Both the position numbers and the translations under genes were made by a program. Source: Nigrospora sphaerica (Eukaryota > Ascomycota > Sordariomycetes > Amphisphaeriales > Apiosporaceae). From it: 64,000 nt of DNA. The notes below the pieces were generated by a model. That model saw only the letters and a list, made by a program, of their open reading frames with translations. It did not search any database and was not told where the DNA came from. The stretch lies in assembly GCA_018287875.1 (NCBI GenBank), contig JAGVVL010000002.1:4402001-4466000 (forward strand), written 5' to 3'. Of the stretch, positions 1 to 11,121 are shown piece by piece. The stretch's first letter is position 1. Every line of letters starts with the position of its first letter.

Positions 1-1
1 C

Positions 2-349
2 CTCGGCAACAACCAGACGGGCGAGCCCAAAGTGGTGGACGACGCTGCCGTGCAAAGCCTCGCAGCGGCGCACGGCATGGATACCGCCCAGCTGGTGCTG
101 TCCTGGGCCGTCCAGCGCGGGACCGTCGTTTTGAGCAAGAGTGTTACGCCATCGCGGATCCAGTCGAACTTGCAAGTGCGAGAATTGCCGTTGGAGGCCA
201 TTGCCGAGCTTAATGCTCTAGAGCGGCATAAGCGATTCAACGGATGGGCGAAATGGGGATACGATATTTTTGAGGAGTTGGGAGAGAAGGAGGTGAAGCG
301 GATAGCGCGAGAAGCTGGGCCGGAGAACCTGACAAAGTTCACTGCTTGA
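2..349 (+). CDS. Aldo/keto reductase, C-terminal part (5' end outside window)
   Basis: The open frame runs in from the window edge and ends at the TGA at 347-349, so only about the last 115 residues are seen. They match the C-terminal part of NADPH-dependent aldo/keto reductases: a helix with QLVLSWAVQRGTVVLSKSV, which is the conserved strand and loop holding the Ser/Lys that contact the NADP 2'-phosphate, then a helix with the ELNALE pattern. The catalytic Asp-Tyr-Lys-His tetrad would lie upstream and cannot be checked. The family reduces carbonyls in the cytosol; the substrate cannot be inferred. It is convergent with the regulator at 477-2918, leaving about 130 bp between them. Confidence 0.85.
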   Translation, partial: LGNNQTGEPKVVDDAAVQSLAAAHGMDTAQLVLSWAVQRGTVVLSKSVTPSRIQSNLQVRELPLEAIAELNALERHKRFNGWAKWGYDIFEELGEKEVKRIAREAGPENLTKFTA

Positions 350-476
350 TGCATGATTCCACTTGGCAAGAAAGCGGCTGCATCTAATTGTAGCGGCAAA
401 AGAGACCTCAGGTAATTAGTTTAAAGATATGTTTTTTAAAGATGCTTGTTCCATACCGAGTGCGCGGTATCGTTTC

Positions 477-2918
477 TCATGAACTCGGGCTATGAGTCTT
501 ATATGGGCTCACAGACGGCGTCTGTGTCCCACCAATCGGAACCAGATGGGATGTCAAAAAAGGCCCCAAGAGCCTGCAGACACGAGTCAGCTGCACGCAA
601 AGCATAACATGGGTACGTTCTGGGCCTACCATAGAGTCGAGATTCAGCCAGTCTTCGCCCTGCCAATTTCGCATCGACCAATCTACCCCCGAAAACGAGC
701 CTTCCGGATTGGCTTCTGGGATGCTGGCCTCCCGGCCAGCACTGCTGGGGTGAGGCTGGGGAGAGAAATCCACAGGGTTTTGACCGTTATCTGGTGCCGG
801 CTCTGTCTCTTCGTGCCCGTTTTCTGGCGGTAACCGTATTGCCTTTCCCTTCCCTTGTCTTGATGTTTCTCGCAGGGCTTCGCGGCGTAGCTTTTCCAAT
901 ATGAGTGCGTACCGTCTGCTGGGCGAGTTGGATGCCGTAGCCTGCGCAAGATGCATCTGGCACTGCTCGGCGAGCGCGAGGAGCGCACTGGCATCGATAG
1001 TGCCGTCGCAGAAGCTCAGAGTCAGGGCAGGACGACAGCGTACTTCCCACGTGTAAACGATGGCAAGAGCGCAGAAGGCCACGTAGTGCGTCCACCAGAA
1101 GGCGTGGAAGACGCTACCTTCGGCCGCCATATCCTCGACCGTCTCAAGCACGTCTTGGGCGGCCACAAGGGCGGCGCGGATCTGCGGCTCGCAGTCGGCG
1201 CGCCCGGCGTATCCGTCGGGGCCCAGGAGAAACAGGCGGTTGATGTGCATGACGGCGTGGGCGTGGGCGACGCGGAGGACGACGGCCTGGCGCCGGAACG
1301 ATGGGACGAGGCTCGACGGCGCGACGGCGCCCCCGAGGTACGGCGGCAGCGTCGCGTGCCAGCGGCCCACCGCCTCCGTCACGCGGTTGGCCGCCGCGAT
1401 GCGCTCAGCGTGCGGGATGTCCCGGATGGTATAGACGGTACGCGTACCCTCGCTGAGCAGCCGGGCCAGACGCGTGTGGAACACCAGAGCGTCCGCGTGG
1501 CAATCCCGAACCCGACGCATCGTCTTCGGGCGCGGCCCCGCCGGCGTCATGTCCCCATCATTGATACTGGCGGGGAGGTCCTGGTCGATGTCGTCGTCGT
1601 GATAATGCCGCGGGCGACCAAATATGATGCCCATGTACATATCGAGGATGTAGGCCGTCCAGAATGTTCGGATGCGGCACTGCGTGTCCACAAAGTTGAC
1701 CGAAGTGGCGCAGCCCAGCCGATGACGGGCCTTGCGGTGCAGGCCCAGCGCCGAGATCAGCTGGAGGGCGGTTCCAAAGACATACCAAGCTTGATTCATC
1801 CGCGACGTCGTCAGGAGGTACAGAACCTGGATGATGCGAGCCTGTGCCGACTCCGTGGTCGGGCTCGCCGTCTCCTCGGCGAGCAACGCACTGGCTGTCG
1901 AGAAGAGCCTATCGGCCCGGTTTATCGAGGCGGTTTCGTTCTCGATTAACCGGCCGCTCGCCTTTTCCTCGTGTGAAGTAGCAATGGCCATGATCACGAG
2001 GACGATGCATGCCTTCGCCCTTCCAATGCCGTGGAATATCGGCAGGCTATCAAGGTCGTTTCTACCCATAGCCTCGGCCCAGCTTTCAACGGTGTGAAAG
2101 TGCAGGAACCGGTAAGATGCAATGCAGACGTCAAAATAAAGCCCGAGGAGTTGCTTGACGCAGTCCATGGGCGGCCAGTGGATGTGGCCGTACGTAGAGG
2201 TTCCCATGGGCTTGTCGCCTACTGTCAGAGTTGGACTATCCTCATTATCACAGCCCCCCGGCCCGGACCCGGGCGTGTCAGGTGTATCCTGTCTTTCTCG
2301 ACCATCGGAAATGCGCGCAACGGCCCGATGGAGAAAGGTTAAGCCTGATATTGTGTCAAAGTACTGGCCTTGGGTATCAGAGGTGCTAAGTCCAGGAGGG
2401 GCCGGCGAGTCTGCGCAGGCCTCCTCCTCCGACCCATCGCGAACCTGGATGGTGCCAGCGGATGCGCTTCTGGAGTCCCTGGCTTGTTGCCGACTCTCCG
2501 AGAGTCCGGAATTCAAGATGCCGTGGTCTGAAAACGCCGCGGGAATATCCGACTGTGCTGGCCTTTGACAGGGAATGACTGGTTTTCCCCGGCGGTACTC
2601 GGCTTCATACTGGCATTGCGATGCCCGCCCCTTTCGCATGCAGCGATCGCAGGGAAGGGTACCGGAGCAGCGGACCTTGAGCGTCTTGCAGGCGTCGCAG
2701 GCACGCGTCACTTTCAGTGCTTTTTTCCGGCGGAGCGAGCGCATCAGGGACGGCCCCGCCTGGGAGAATCGGTGCTTGTTCGTCGGCGGATGGCGGGTCG
2801 TAGCGACATGGGTCGCCTGGCGAGGACTGTCGCCGTCTGCAATAGACTGCGGCAAATCCGTCATTTGGAGAGCGACGAAAGGGAAAAGGAGAGAGGTTGA
2901 AAGGGGCGGGTCAAGCAT
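477..2918 (-). CDS. Zn(II)2Cys6 fungal transcription factor (Fungal_trans domain)
   Basis: A single 813-residue open frame with no intron needed. Cysteines at 74, 77, 84, 90, 93 and 102 form the CX2CX6CX5CX2CX8C binuclear zinc cluster, preceded by a basic stretch (RRKK). A middle-homology Fungal_trans region (about residues 250-560) contains the usual FWTAYILDMYMGIIFGRP block. The C-terminal third is acidic and Pro/Ser-rich, as in activation regions. The first ATG is at 2918; an ATG at codon 19 (2864) is an equally good start. It is divergent from the MFS transporter at 3423, which suggests that it controls that transporter, but this is inference from position. The inducing compound is unknown. 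Confidence 0.92.
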   Translation of the reverse strand: MLDPPLSTSLLFPFVALQMTDLPQSIADGDSPRQATHVATTRHPPTNKHRFSQAGPSLMRSLRRKKALKVTRACDACKTLKVRCSGTLPCDRCMRKGRASQCQYEAEYRRGKPVIPCQRPAQSDIPAAFSDHGILNSGLSESRQQARDSRSASAGTIQVRDGSEEEACADSPAPPGLSTSDTQGQYFDTISGLTFLHRAVARISDGRERQDTPDTPGSGPGGCDNEDSPTLTVGDKPMGTSTYGHIHWPPMDCVKQLLGLYFDVCIASYRFLHFHTVESWAEAMGRNDLDSLPIFHGIGRAKACIVLVIMAIATSHEEKASGRLIENETASINRADRLFSTASALLAEETASPTTESAQARIIQVLYLLTTSRMNQAWYVFGTALQLISALGLHRKARHRLGCATSVNFVDTQCRIRTFWTAYILDMYMGIIFGRPRHYHDDDIDQDLPASINDGDMTPAGPRPKTMRRVRDCHADALVFHTRLARLLSEGTRTVYTIRDIPHAERIAAANRVTEAVGRWHATLPPYLGGAVAPSSLVPSFRRQAVVLRVAHAHAVMHINRLFLLGPDGYAGRADCEPQIRAALVAAQDVLETVEDMAAEGSVFHAFWWTHYVAFCALAIVYTWEVRCRPALTLSFCDGTIDASALLALAEQCQMHLAQATASNSPSRRYALILEKLRREALRETSRQGKGKAIRLPPENGHEETEPAPDNGQNPVDFSPQPHPSSAGREASIPEANPEGSFSGVDWSMRNWQGEDWLNLDSMVGPERTHVMLCVQLTRVCRLLGPFLTSHLVPIGGTQTPSVSPYKTHSPSS

Positions 2919-2966
2919 GGAAATGGCCTTGATTCGGTGCGGAAGCGAGATTTGGGGGGTCTTGCC

Positions 2967-2978
2967 CGGCTATTGCCG
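2967..2978. promoter_or_regulatory. CGG-N6-CCG palindrome in divergent promoter
   Basis: The 504-bp spacer between the Zn2Cys6 gene (start 2918) and the MFS transporter (start 3423) holds CGG CTATTG CCG, 49 bp upstream of the regulator's first ATG. Inverted CGG triplets with a fixed spacer are the classic target of dimeric Zn2Cys6 proteins, and N6 is the spacing known for Ppr1-type factors. A single site can occur by chance. I saw no other strong element in this spacer. Confidence 0.4.
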
Positions 2979-3422
2979 AGGATAGGCCGCGTTCGCATTG
3001 GGGATAGAGTCAAAAGGCAGGGATGAGGCAAGGGGTAACGCGGGGTAAAAGCCGGGGAGGCGGTGGAGCACCAGCATCAGACTGATAGACGAATGGCATC
3101 CATTTCCAGGACCATTGACCATCGGGCATGCATTTCCGACATGCACCCCTCGCGTGGCGCTGGTCTGCTCTCAGCTGTACTGCATGGCCCGTCCTGTCAC
3201 CCAGGCCCGTGACCAATGCAGCGTGCCGCACTACATCAGTCAAGTGATGCGGACGGATGGCGAATGAATTGATACTCGGACTCCGAGGGACGAGAAACTG
3301 AAGCGAGCGTCTAAGATATATTTTCTGGCCGAAGCGCTTTCCCGCCCTGCTCATCTCAACCTTCGACATGCCTGATTTGTGAGGCCCCCCCTCCCCTTAT
3401 TACCAGGTTTCACACGTTATCT

Positions 3423-5151
3423 TTGCCTTCTCACGCCATGACTGCCCGAGATGAGAAGCCCGAGGTCGCGATGGTCGACGACAAGGACCTGCACGCAGAT
3501 GAGGATGGCCCCAAGGAGAGTACGATGCGCAAAATAGGGGGCATGCGCGTACTGGGGCTCTCTCAGGAAGACGCCAAGTTCTACGAAGAGTTTTGCCCCG
3601 CGGATCGCCAGAAGTTGGTTCACAAGGTGCGTAAGCCGAGCAAGAAACGCCCGCACGCCTCGCCTGTTTCCGGGCACCTGTGAGTTCTCGGAATTAACAA
3701 ACGCTTGCCCAGGTTGATATCCGCCTCGTTCCCGCCCTTGCGCTGCTGTACCTCATCTCCCAACTGGATCGTGCCAACATCGGCAATGCCAAGATCGAAG
3801 GCATGGACAAGGACCTCGGCCTGAGCGGTGTCCAGTACAACATCTGCCTGTCACTCTTCTTCGTGCCATACGTCCTGTTGGAAGTTCCGAGCAACGTGCT
3901 TCTGAAGCGGTTTGCCCGTCCTTCCATATACATCGGCATCCTGGTTACCGTATGGGGTATCATAATGATGTGCCACGGCTTCGTGCACAATTTCGCCGGC
4001 CTCATGGTGGTCCGCATGCTGCTGGGCGTGTTCGAGGCCGGCTTCTACCCTGGAGCCGTCTACCTCTGCACCTTCTGGTACATGCCACAAGAGCTTGCGA
4101 CGCGCATCGCCGTCTTTTACTGCGCCAGCTCCCTGTCGGGTGCCTTCTCGGGTCTTCTCGCCGCTGGCATCGCGGAGATGCGAGGCGTGGCCGGTCTGGC
4201 CGGGTGGCGTTGGATCTTCATCATCGAGGGCTTACTCACCATCCTCACGGGTGTCGGCTGTTTCTTCCTCTTGATCGACTCGCCGGCGCTGTCGGGGCGC
4301 TGGCTCAATCCATCCGAGATTCGTTACATGGAGCTTCAGCTTTTCATTAAACAGGGCGGCCGTTTCCGGGACGGAAATCACGAGGACTCCCACTGGAGCG
4401 ACCTGAAGGCCGTTGCACGCAATCCCCGACTCTGGGGCCATGCCTATTTGCTGTTCGCTCAGTCGGCCTGCTCATATGGTGCGTATTCGTGGGAGACCAC
4501 CCCCCATCGAGGCGTGGGCTAACCGAGTTCCAAGGTAACAAGTTCACGCTACCTTCTATCACCAAGGCCATGGGATTCACCAACACCAACGCCCAGCTGA
4601 TGACGGTTCCCCCGTACGTCGCGGGCGCTGTCGCGGCCATCGTTTTCGGCAAGCTTTCGGACCATTTCTTTTGGCGAATGCCTTTTGTCGCGACACCGTT
4701 CCTGATCATTACCGTCGGCTACAGCATCATCATCTCCCTCAAGGGCGATCTGCCCGGGAATGTAGGCTTGGCCATGTTCGCCGTGATTTTGACCTGCGTT
4801 GGCATTTATCCCGTCCACCCGGCCAATTCATCGTGGGCAGCCAACAACATGGCCCCGGCGGGCCGGCGGGCCGTCGGTCTCGGCTTCGTCATCTGTGTGG
4901 GCAACATCGGTGGCATCGTCGGGAGTTACATGTATCTAGACAGCGAGAAGCCGAAGTACTTCACGGGATTCGGGCTGTCTATTGCTTTCGGTATCACGAG
5001 TATTATGGTGGCCATCGCGCTGGAGTTCTCGTACCTATGGGGCAACAGGAAGCGGGCCAAACTTTCGGAGCACGAGATTAAGTCGACGCACTCCGAGGAC
5101 GACCTTCTACGAATGGGGGATAAGTCACCGTTATTTAAGTACACGACTTGA
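3423..5151 (+). CDS. MFS transporter, Dal5/anion:cation symporter family
   Basis: Three exons, 3423-3626, 3713-4478 and 4535-5151, with GT-AG introns of 86 and 56 bp, give 528 residues, normal for the family. Splicing joins HK to VDIRLVPALALLYL and SYG to NKFTLPSITK in frame. The first helix carries LDRANIGNAK, the hallmark of the Dal5 (allantoate/nicotinate/pantothenate permease) branch, and later the GWRWIFIIEG segment. About 12 membrane helices can be seen, with a hydrophilic N-terminus of about 65 residues and a short charged tail. It probably imports a small organic anion across the plasma membrane; the substrate is not predictable. The divergent Zn2Cys6 gene is its likely regulator. A start at 3438 (second ATG) is possible. 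Confidence 0.92.
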
Positions 5152-7472
5152 AGGCGGAGCCCAAGTTGTTCCTACAGAGGGACGGGGCTTGCAATGCGAG
5201 TAACCCTACTGACCATGGTAATCGACGTCCGCGTGCAGGATCCTATTCCGGACGTGGTCCTCGCAGGTCCATACTTTATCTTTACACGCCACGAGCTACG
5301 CCATACCCATGTGGTGCTACAGCAGGCTGCCCAAGCCCGTAAGCTATTTGGATTTCCAACTGGGGAGCGTCACTGGAAAGCGATAGGTACTTACATTGAC
5401 GCTGGCGTGCATTTGCGACAGCCTTCACCTGGGCCATTGTCCAGCGCAGCGGTATATTGGCCGGATTGGGGGAACGCGAGTCGTGGCAACGCTGGAGCGT
5501 GACGTCGACGAGCCGATCATACTTGTACACCACGGGTCGCCCCACCGGGCATCTACTAAAGTTTTGGCGTGTCGGGTTAGTAGCATGAAGGGACATATGA
5601 CAGCACGCCCAGGCCCGTGAAGTGATACTGGCGACCAGTCCTCGCCAATAGCACCCTCGCATAGCTCTCCGACGCCTCTGCCGGGGCCACGTCCTTCCGA
5701 CGGAACCCAACCTCCGCGATCGCATGAGCACTAAGGCCTCGAGGTAATTGGCCGGTAATAGCCGTGCAGTGTGCCCAACGCAACCTTCCACTACTTCAAC
5801 GCGGTATTCTCCTCCCCTCTAAGGTAGGCTGTGATGGCGAGCCCAGTAAGCACGGCTAGATGCCACACCTTCCCGTAATAGGAGGCAGTGTTTTTATCGA
5901 CATTCAACTTCCGGAAGAGATCGCCAGTCGCCTGCAGCTCCCTAGGACGTGGTTGGTGCCCTACAAGAGCGCTTTGTATGGATTATATGATTTATGTGTG
6001 GCTGAAACCTCAAGCCAAGGGTGTTGGGCGAATACGACGTCGACGGTATCGATGCTTAACCTGACGGGATCGAGGTGCGGGCGCTCGAGTGTTGGTTCTC
6101 CCTCGGGCTTTCGGCGGCACCCGGGGCTCAAAATGGGGAGCTCAGGCAGTCGAGAGACTACAAGCAGCACGGGAGGGTCGAATCCAACCCTCTCTTGCCT
6201 CTCTCGTCGCGGGCACCTGCGCCTGCGGGGTTTGGTCGACTCAATAGCACCAGTCGGTGGCACAGCTGTGGCATGCGTCAGTGACGTCGGTGGTTATGAG
6301 GAATGGGTCGAGGAGAGACGATGAATACCTAGCAAAGGTAAGGTCAGCCATCAGCTATTGACGTGTGGGGGAGTGATGGATGGAGGAGATGCGATGGCGA
6401 AGATGCGATAAAAGAGGGCGACTCGAATCGAGGTTGTGGCGGATAAAGCGACGAAGGTAGGGAGGGGTACTTCAATGGACTGACGAAACGAGGATTTCCA
6501 GAGGGACACGCACAACAACACATGGCAGATGCAGGACGGGCTGACAGCTGGCAAGACGGAGATATGGTAGATGCAGATCTGGATAGAAGTACACAGAGGT
6601 AGGAGTCAAGGTTGGAGACGACGCACCTCAGCCCTCGTAGCAAACCCTGACGGTTATATACAACATAAGGCACGCAACATCGGTGCCCCTAAGAGCCGTT
6701 CGATTCGAAGGACGAAGACGGACAAGCTCGGTACCGGCAATGCCAATGCCTTTTCGGCCCTGCGTTACAAGCCCCATTACATGGCCCCTCGGGCATGGGG
6801 CACCTACCCGGTCGATGCACTACTGGTGGCGCGAGAGAAACGGATCAGCACCAGCATCCCACGCAGTTCGTACCCATGTACCAGCCCGAGCTGTTCTCAG
6901 GTAACGATAGGGTGGTTTGCAACCCGAGAGCCGACGAGAAGGGTGTGGAGCACAGACGAGAGAAGCCGATGGGATCGCGGTTGGCATGCAACTGATCCGT
7001 CATCCAAGATACGGAAAGTACAGAGGGCCATTCCAGCCTTCGTTTCTTAGATGCACGCTTCGAGGGGGGCGCATCGCCGTCTTGTCGCCTGTCGCCATCT
7101 TCGGGTGGGGTCGCTGAGATAAGCGCAGGGTACAGGGATTCACGTCACAGCCGCGGTGGGGCTCCCACCACGATCTCCATCACCAGTTCAGCCCATCGTC
7201 TTTATTCAGTGGCATCCCCCACGCCATACCCACGCTAACGCAGGAACAGTGCTCTCACCAACGTTAATTGCTCCTTCTTCCCCCTTTGACCATCCTTTTT
7301 ACCCCACCTGCCATTTATGACATGGGCGGCTCACACTTTCGCCCGTCGCTTTATCGCGCATGAGCCACGGCATCGCCTTTTGAAGGCAAAGGCGCACCTG
7401 CGACCTCCCAAAAGAATAATAAATCTTCCCACCCACTTCCACCCATCGTGACTCTGGATTCGCCTGCCCATC
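5152..7472. other. Intergenic region without a convincing gene
   Basis: About 2.3 kb. The open frames here lack the strong GC preference at third codon positions seen in neighbouring genes. One stretch (about 5890-5985, plus strand) reads VFIDIQLPEEIASRL followed by KSALYGL, which resembles a Ty1/copia reverse transcriptase (ALYGL motif), but the frame does not stay similar on either side. The rest holds nothing I recognise. The last 300 bp before 7473 are pyrimidine-rich, as in fungal promoters. Confidence 0.5.
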
Positions 7473-8441
7473 ATGGATTCAGCACGCATGATGTGCTCCA
7501 GTAGCAGCAGTAACCACAGCCTTGAGCGTGCGGGCCGCGCGAGACCATACCATGACGACGATGCCGCCTCACCTCAAAAACAAACGCCGCCCTCGACTCT
7601 CGTGCTGGTCCCGTCCTGTCCAGCTCCTGATACATCCAACGAGGCAGTCGAAGCCAATTGCCGTAGCAGCTCCGTCTCCTCTGGCGTTGACGAGGTACTT
7701 CGGTTCTTCCAGAATCTTTCTGGCGGCTGCACCAACTACGATCAATACCCCCACCATTACCCGACCTTCCATCTTGCCGGCCGCCCAACGTACTTACATA
7801 GAGCTCCATCAACGCCTCGCCGAACGGGACCTCGCCCCTTTCTTCAACCTCCTGCGCAAGGACTGGAGCGCCGCCACGGGCAACCTGACGCTGCGTACGA
7901 TGCTCTCGGAAATCCACGAGATATTTGACGGGGCCCTGGCCCGGATCCTGGGACGCAAGCAAGGCGAACTCGGCCGACGCACGCCGGCCCTGCGCAAGTT
8001 CCTCGACAACATCGACAACAACGGCACGGCCGCCATACCGCTCAACGCCAACGCCCCGAAAAACCCACCACCCCACGTCAAGCGCCCTGCCGGGAGAGCT
8101 AGTCCTACCACTCCACATCTTCATCCCCGCCGCCGTCTTGGCCGCGATGCCGGCCGCGGCACGCAACGACGACGCGGGACTCCGCGTCCCCTTTAGCGAG
8201 CTCGCTGACCTCGTCGGACGCGCCGAAACGGCCCAGTACGTCAACCAGACGCAGCCCGCGCTTCGCCGCCGCCCACGCCGGGGAGCGGCGACTCGTACCC
8301 GGAACCGAACCAGGACGCCTCGCGTCCGTCGTCCTTGGCGTCCGCGCTGACGGTCAGGGCGGCGGTGCCGGTACGCCAGTCGGCTCGGGTCGTTCCCCCG
8401 CGTCGAGAATGGGTTGGGGAGGATTCGGAAAGAGGGTCTGA
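7473..8441 (+). pseudogene. Broken gene of unknown family
   Basis: The third-position GC signal runs continuously along the plus strand but changes frame: frame 3 from the ATG at 7473 to about 7700, frame 1 from about 7790 to 8088, frame 2 from about 8088 to 8250, then frame 3 again to a TGA near 8441. Each change is +1. I found no GT-AG intron that joins the frames, so I read this as a gene with small insertions. Recognisable stretches include AERDLAPFFNLLRKDWSAAT and GELVLPLHIFIPAAVLAAM. I do not recognise the family. Intact, it would be about 310 residues, soluble, with an N-terminal Ser-rich region. A missed intron in the first third is possible. Confidence 0.45.
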
Positions 8442-9898
8442 GCCCGTAGGTCGATGGCGGGTCCCAGGTGTACGTTTCCCAAGGAGTAGTCGGGGCGAAT
8501 GTAACGTAAAACCCCGGGAATCAAGTCATCTTCATACACGACTGCGCTCATCGTGCATGTCAATGGCGCTTTGTTTCCGGGCTTATGCCGACGCCAGACG
8601 TGCCCGGCCCTGGCCCATCCACTTCCCAACCCGGACGTCGACTTCTAAACCCACTGGTAATTGGATTACGACTGAGTAGGTTTTCCTGGAGTCGAGGCGA
8701 CTTCTCGTGACCTATGCAGATCGTCAGATGGCTGGCGAAGTAGACGTGACAGAGTAGAGTTAAAGGAAAAGAGCCAATGATGTGGTGATATGCAGCTGTC
8801 CACCCATCCAATGGTCTGGACCTGCCTCACGCAACTCTATGCTAAAGTCCCCGCGTCTCTTCTCCTCGGAAGCATTCGAGGTTCTTGACCAAGGGCACAC
8901 TGCACGCCTCGCGCCTCCCGTTTGACTGCATGGATCCGCATGAACAAATCCATGCATGCTCGGGCGGAACAAATCACGGACGTCTCAACACCGTTACCAT
9001 GTTCCGCCGTCTACTGCTTCCATGAAAGGTGGCGACCCCAGTTCGGTTATTGGCAACCTGCCCTCGCCGACCGAGCTCAGTAACTCGGTCGCGTGTTCAA
9101 TGGACTAACGGCGAGCGCATAGCATCTCTCGTTAGTGGGTACGTTCCTCTACTTTCCCACGCCTTACAGACCCATCCACCCGAAATAAATGCGCTCCGGC
9201 TCCCGGCTGCACCGTCTCGAAGAATGCGTGCAGCTGTCCAAGGTTCGCGCCCTCGCGGTCTGGCTTTTTTTTTTTTTTTTTTCAAAGTCTGGAGGTGGGG
9301 GCCAGGCATGCGCAACTCCAAGCCAACTCTTCCACGTTACATGTGTACCACTTTACAGCCTCGAATTAGTCGGGACGGATAAGAAGAGGTAGAGGAACTC
9401 AAGTAAAATGCCGAGGTGGCAATTACAATTGAATACTAGGCTGAATAGCCTGTGGTGAAGGTCGAGGTTGGAACCAATACGGAGGATACGTACAGCTATG
9501 CGCCTTTATTACGACTCATCTTCCTGTCGCACGCCCTCCACATGCCATACTTGTATCCGCGGGGGGCACCGCCAACGCCTTAAGCTAACGTCCGGTGCGA
9601 GTTAGTGATCCATGCCAAGATCTTAAGGGAGTCAGTAACGGCTGATTACTATAGGTCGCCTATTTAACCATTTATCCAGTTTGCTGCCCTGCGTCTTACT
9701 TTTAACCAGCCAATCGCCTTTTTTTGCTGAAACAGGCAGTAAAATGCTAAGTTGCGAGGAGGGGAATGGCCGTTATCTCTCAATTCCACTTCATACCTCG
9801 TAGAAGCGTACACTCCTCAAAACATTACCCGTACATCCCACCTCCGCCACAGATCTTCTAAGCTTTAAATGGGACACGGAAACGTCATTTAGCCCAAG
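8442..9898. other. Intergenic region with an 18-T tract
   Basis: No coding signal. The only notable item is an uninterrupted run of 18 T at 9265-9282. The 150 bp before the methyltransferase start contain T-rich stretches typical of a fungal promoter. Confidence 0.5.
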
Positions 9899-11121
9899 AT
9901 GGAGGTTCAAGCAGTCCAGCTGACTGAAATTCGGCCTCGTAATTCTGATGAGCCCGACATAAATAACGAATACTCCCGGGAAGCCCAGCGCGGTATGACC
10001 AAATACCTTCTCGAGCGCTGTGAAGACTTTCAAAAACTACATGATCTTCGGGAGCAGGCAAGTACTCACCAGCAATCCAATCCTTATTGTGTCTTCCTAT
10101 TTTCTCTACCAAGGCCCCAAATTTAGCTGCTTACAAAAGACAGGGCTGGAAGAGTACTGAAGGAAATGAGCACTTCCGTATACAACGCCAAAAGGCGGAC
10201 GAGCCCACAAATAAGGACGAGAAGTACTTTTACAAGATGATGCTCAAAGTCGGGTCTGAAATGGACAAAATAACCAAGGCCCTCCGCATCAACAGCTCAG
10301 TGAACGGCAAGCCGAGGATTCTCGACATGGGTGTTGCACCTGGTGGCTTTCTTTCGACGGCGCTGGGCCTCAACCCGACAGCTGAGGCCGTCGGTTTCAC
10401 TCTGCCCGTCTCGATGGGCGGGTTCAAAGTGAGCATGCCGGAGTCAGACCGGGTCCGGATGACGTATGTCGACATCACGATGCTCGCGGGCGATATGGGG
10501 CTGAGCGCCGGCGACATCTCATCGAACCATCCCGATCACAACAACTTTGTGCTGGAGAGGCAGCTCCCAGCGCCCTTGTCGGACGAGCAGGATAGCCTGT
10601 TCGACCTGGCCTTTTGCGGCGGCTCAGTGCTGCGAACCCACCGGCGCGCCGAGTACCGCGAGGCGCGCGAGGCGGGGCGCCTCATCGCGGCCCAGCTGGC
10701 CCTGGCACTCGGCCGCCTGAGGCCCGGTGGCACCATGGTCGTACTGCTGCACAAGGCGGACTCGTGGCCCTCGGCGCAATTAATGCACACATGCAGCCGG
10801 TTTGCGGCCGTACGGTTGTTCAAGCCGCGGTCCGCGCACGTCAATCGGTCATCCTTCTACATGGTGGCGACACGGGTGCAGAGCCGGCACGCCGAGGCCC
10901 TGGCCGCCGTGCAGCGCTGGGAGAGGCTTTGGAAGGTGGCGACATTTGGTACGGACGAGGAGTACGGTGCTGCGTTGTGCGAGGACGAGCCCGAGGTCAA
11001 GAAGGTGCTTGATGAGTTCGGATCGCGACTGATCAAGCTGGGGACGCCGGTCTGGAGGATTCAGGCCCAGGCCCTTGCCAAGGCGCCGTGGATGAAGCAG
11101 CAGCAACTAGTTCAGAGGTAG
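9899..11121 (+). CDS. FtsJ-like (RrmJ-fold) methyltransferase domain protein
   Basis: Two exons, 9899-10057 and 10114-11121, give 388 residues. They are joined in frame only by a GC-AG intron (CAG|GCAAGT...ACCAAG|GCC, 56 bp); the nearby GT at 10062 puts exon 2 out of frame. The SAM-binding motif I is DMGVAPGGF (residues 124-132). A motif IV Asp lies in DLAFCGG, the next family Lys in VVLLHKAD, and the last strand reads KPRSAHVNRSSFYMVATR. By position these match the Lys-Asp-Lys-Glu tetrad of RNA 2'-O-methyltransferases, but the final Glu position is occupied by Ser. The family methylates rRNA or cap ribose; the substrate of this branch is unknown. The C-terminal 100 residues are a helical extension. 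Confidence 0.85.
10058..10113 (+). other. GC-AG intron in the FtsJ-like gene
   Basis: Donor GCAAGT directly after CAG, acceptor ACCAAG. Phase 0 on both sides. It matches the strong donor context that compensates for the C at position 2 in GC-AG introns. Confidence 0.75.

Noticed and set aside
951..1949. 332-codon open frame on the plus strand
   Set aside because: Antisense shadow of the Zn2Cys6 gene; its composition follows from the codon bias of the real gene.
9265..9282. 18-T tract as a functional element
   Set aside because: Single homopolymer in an intergenic region; no other signal around it, and length may be inexact.
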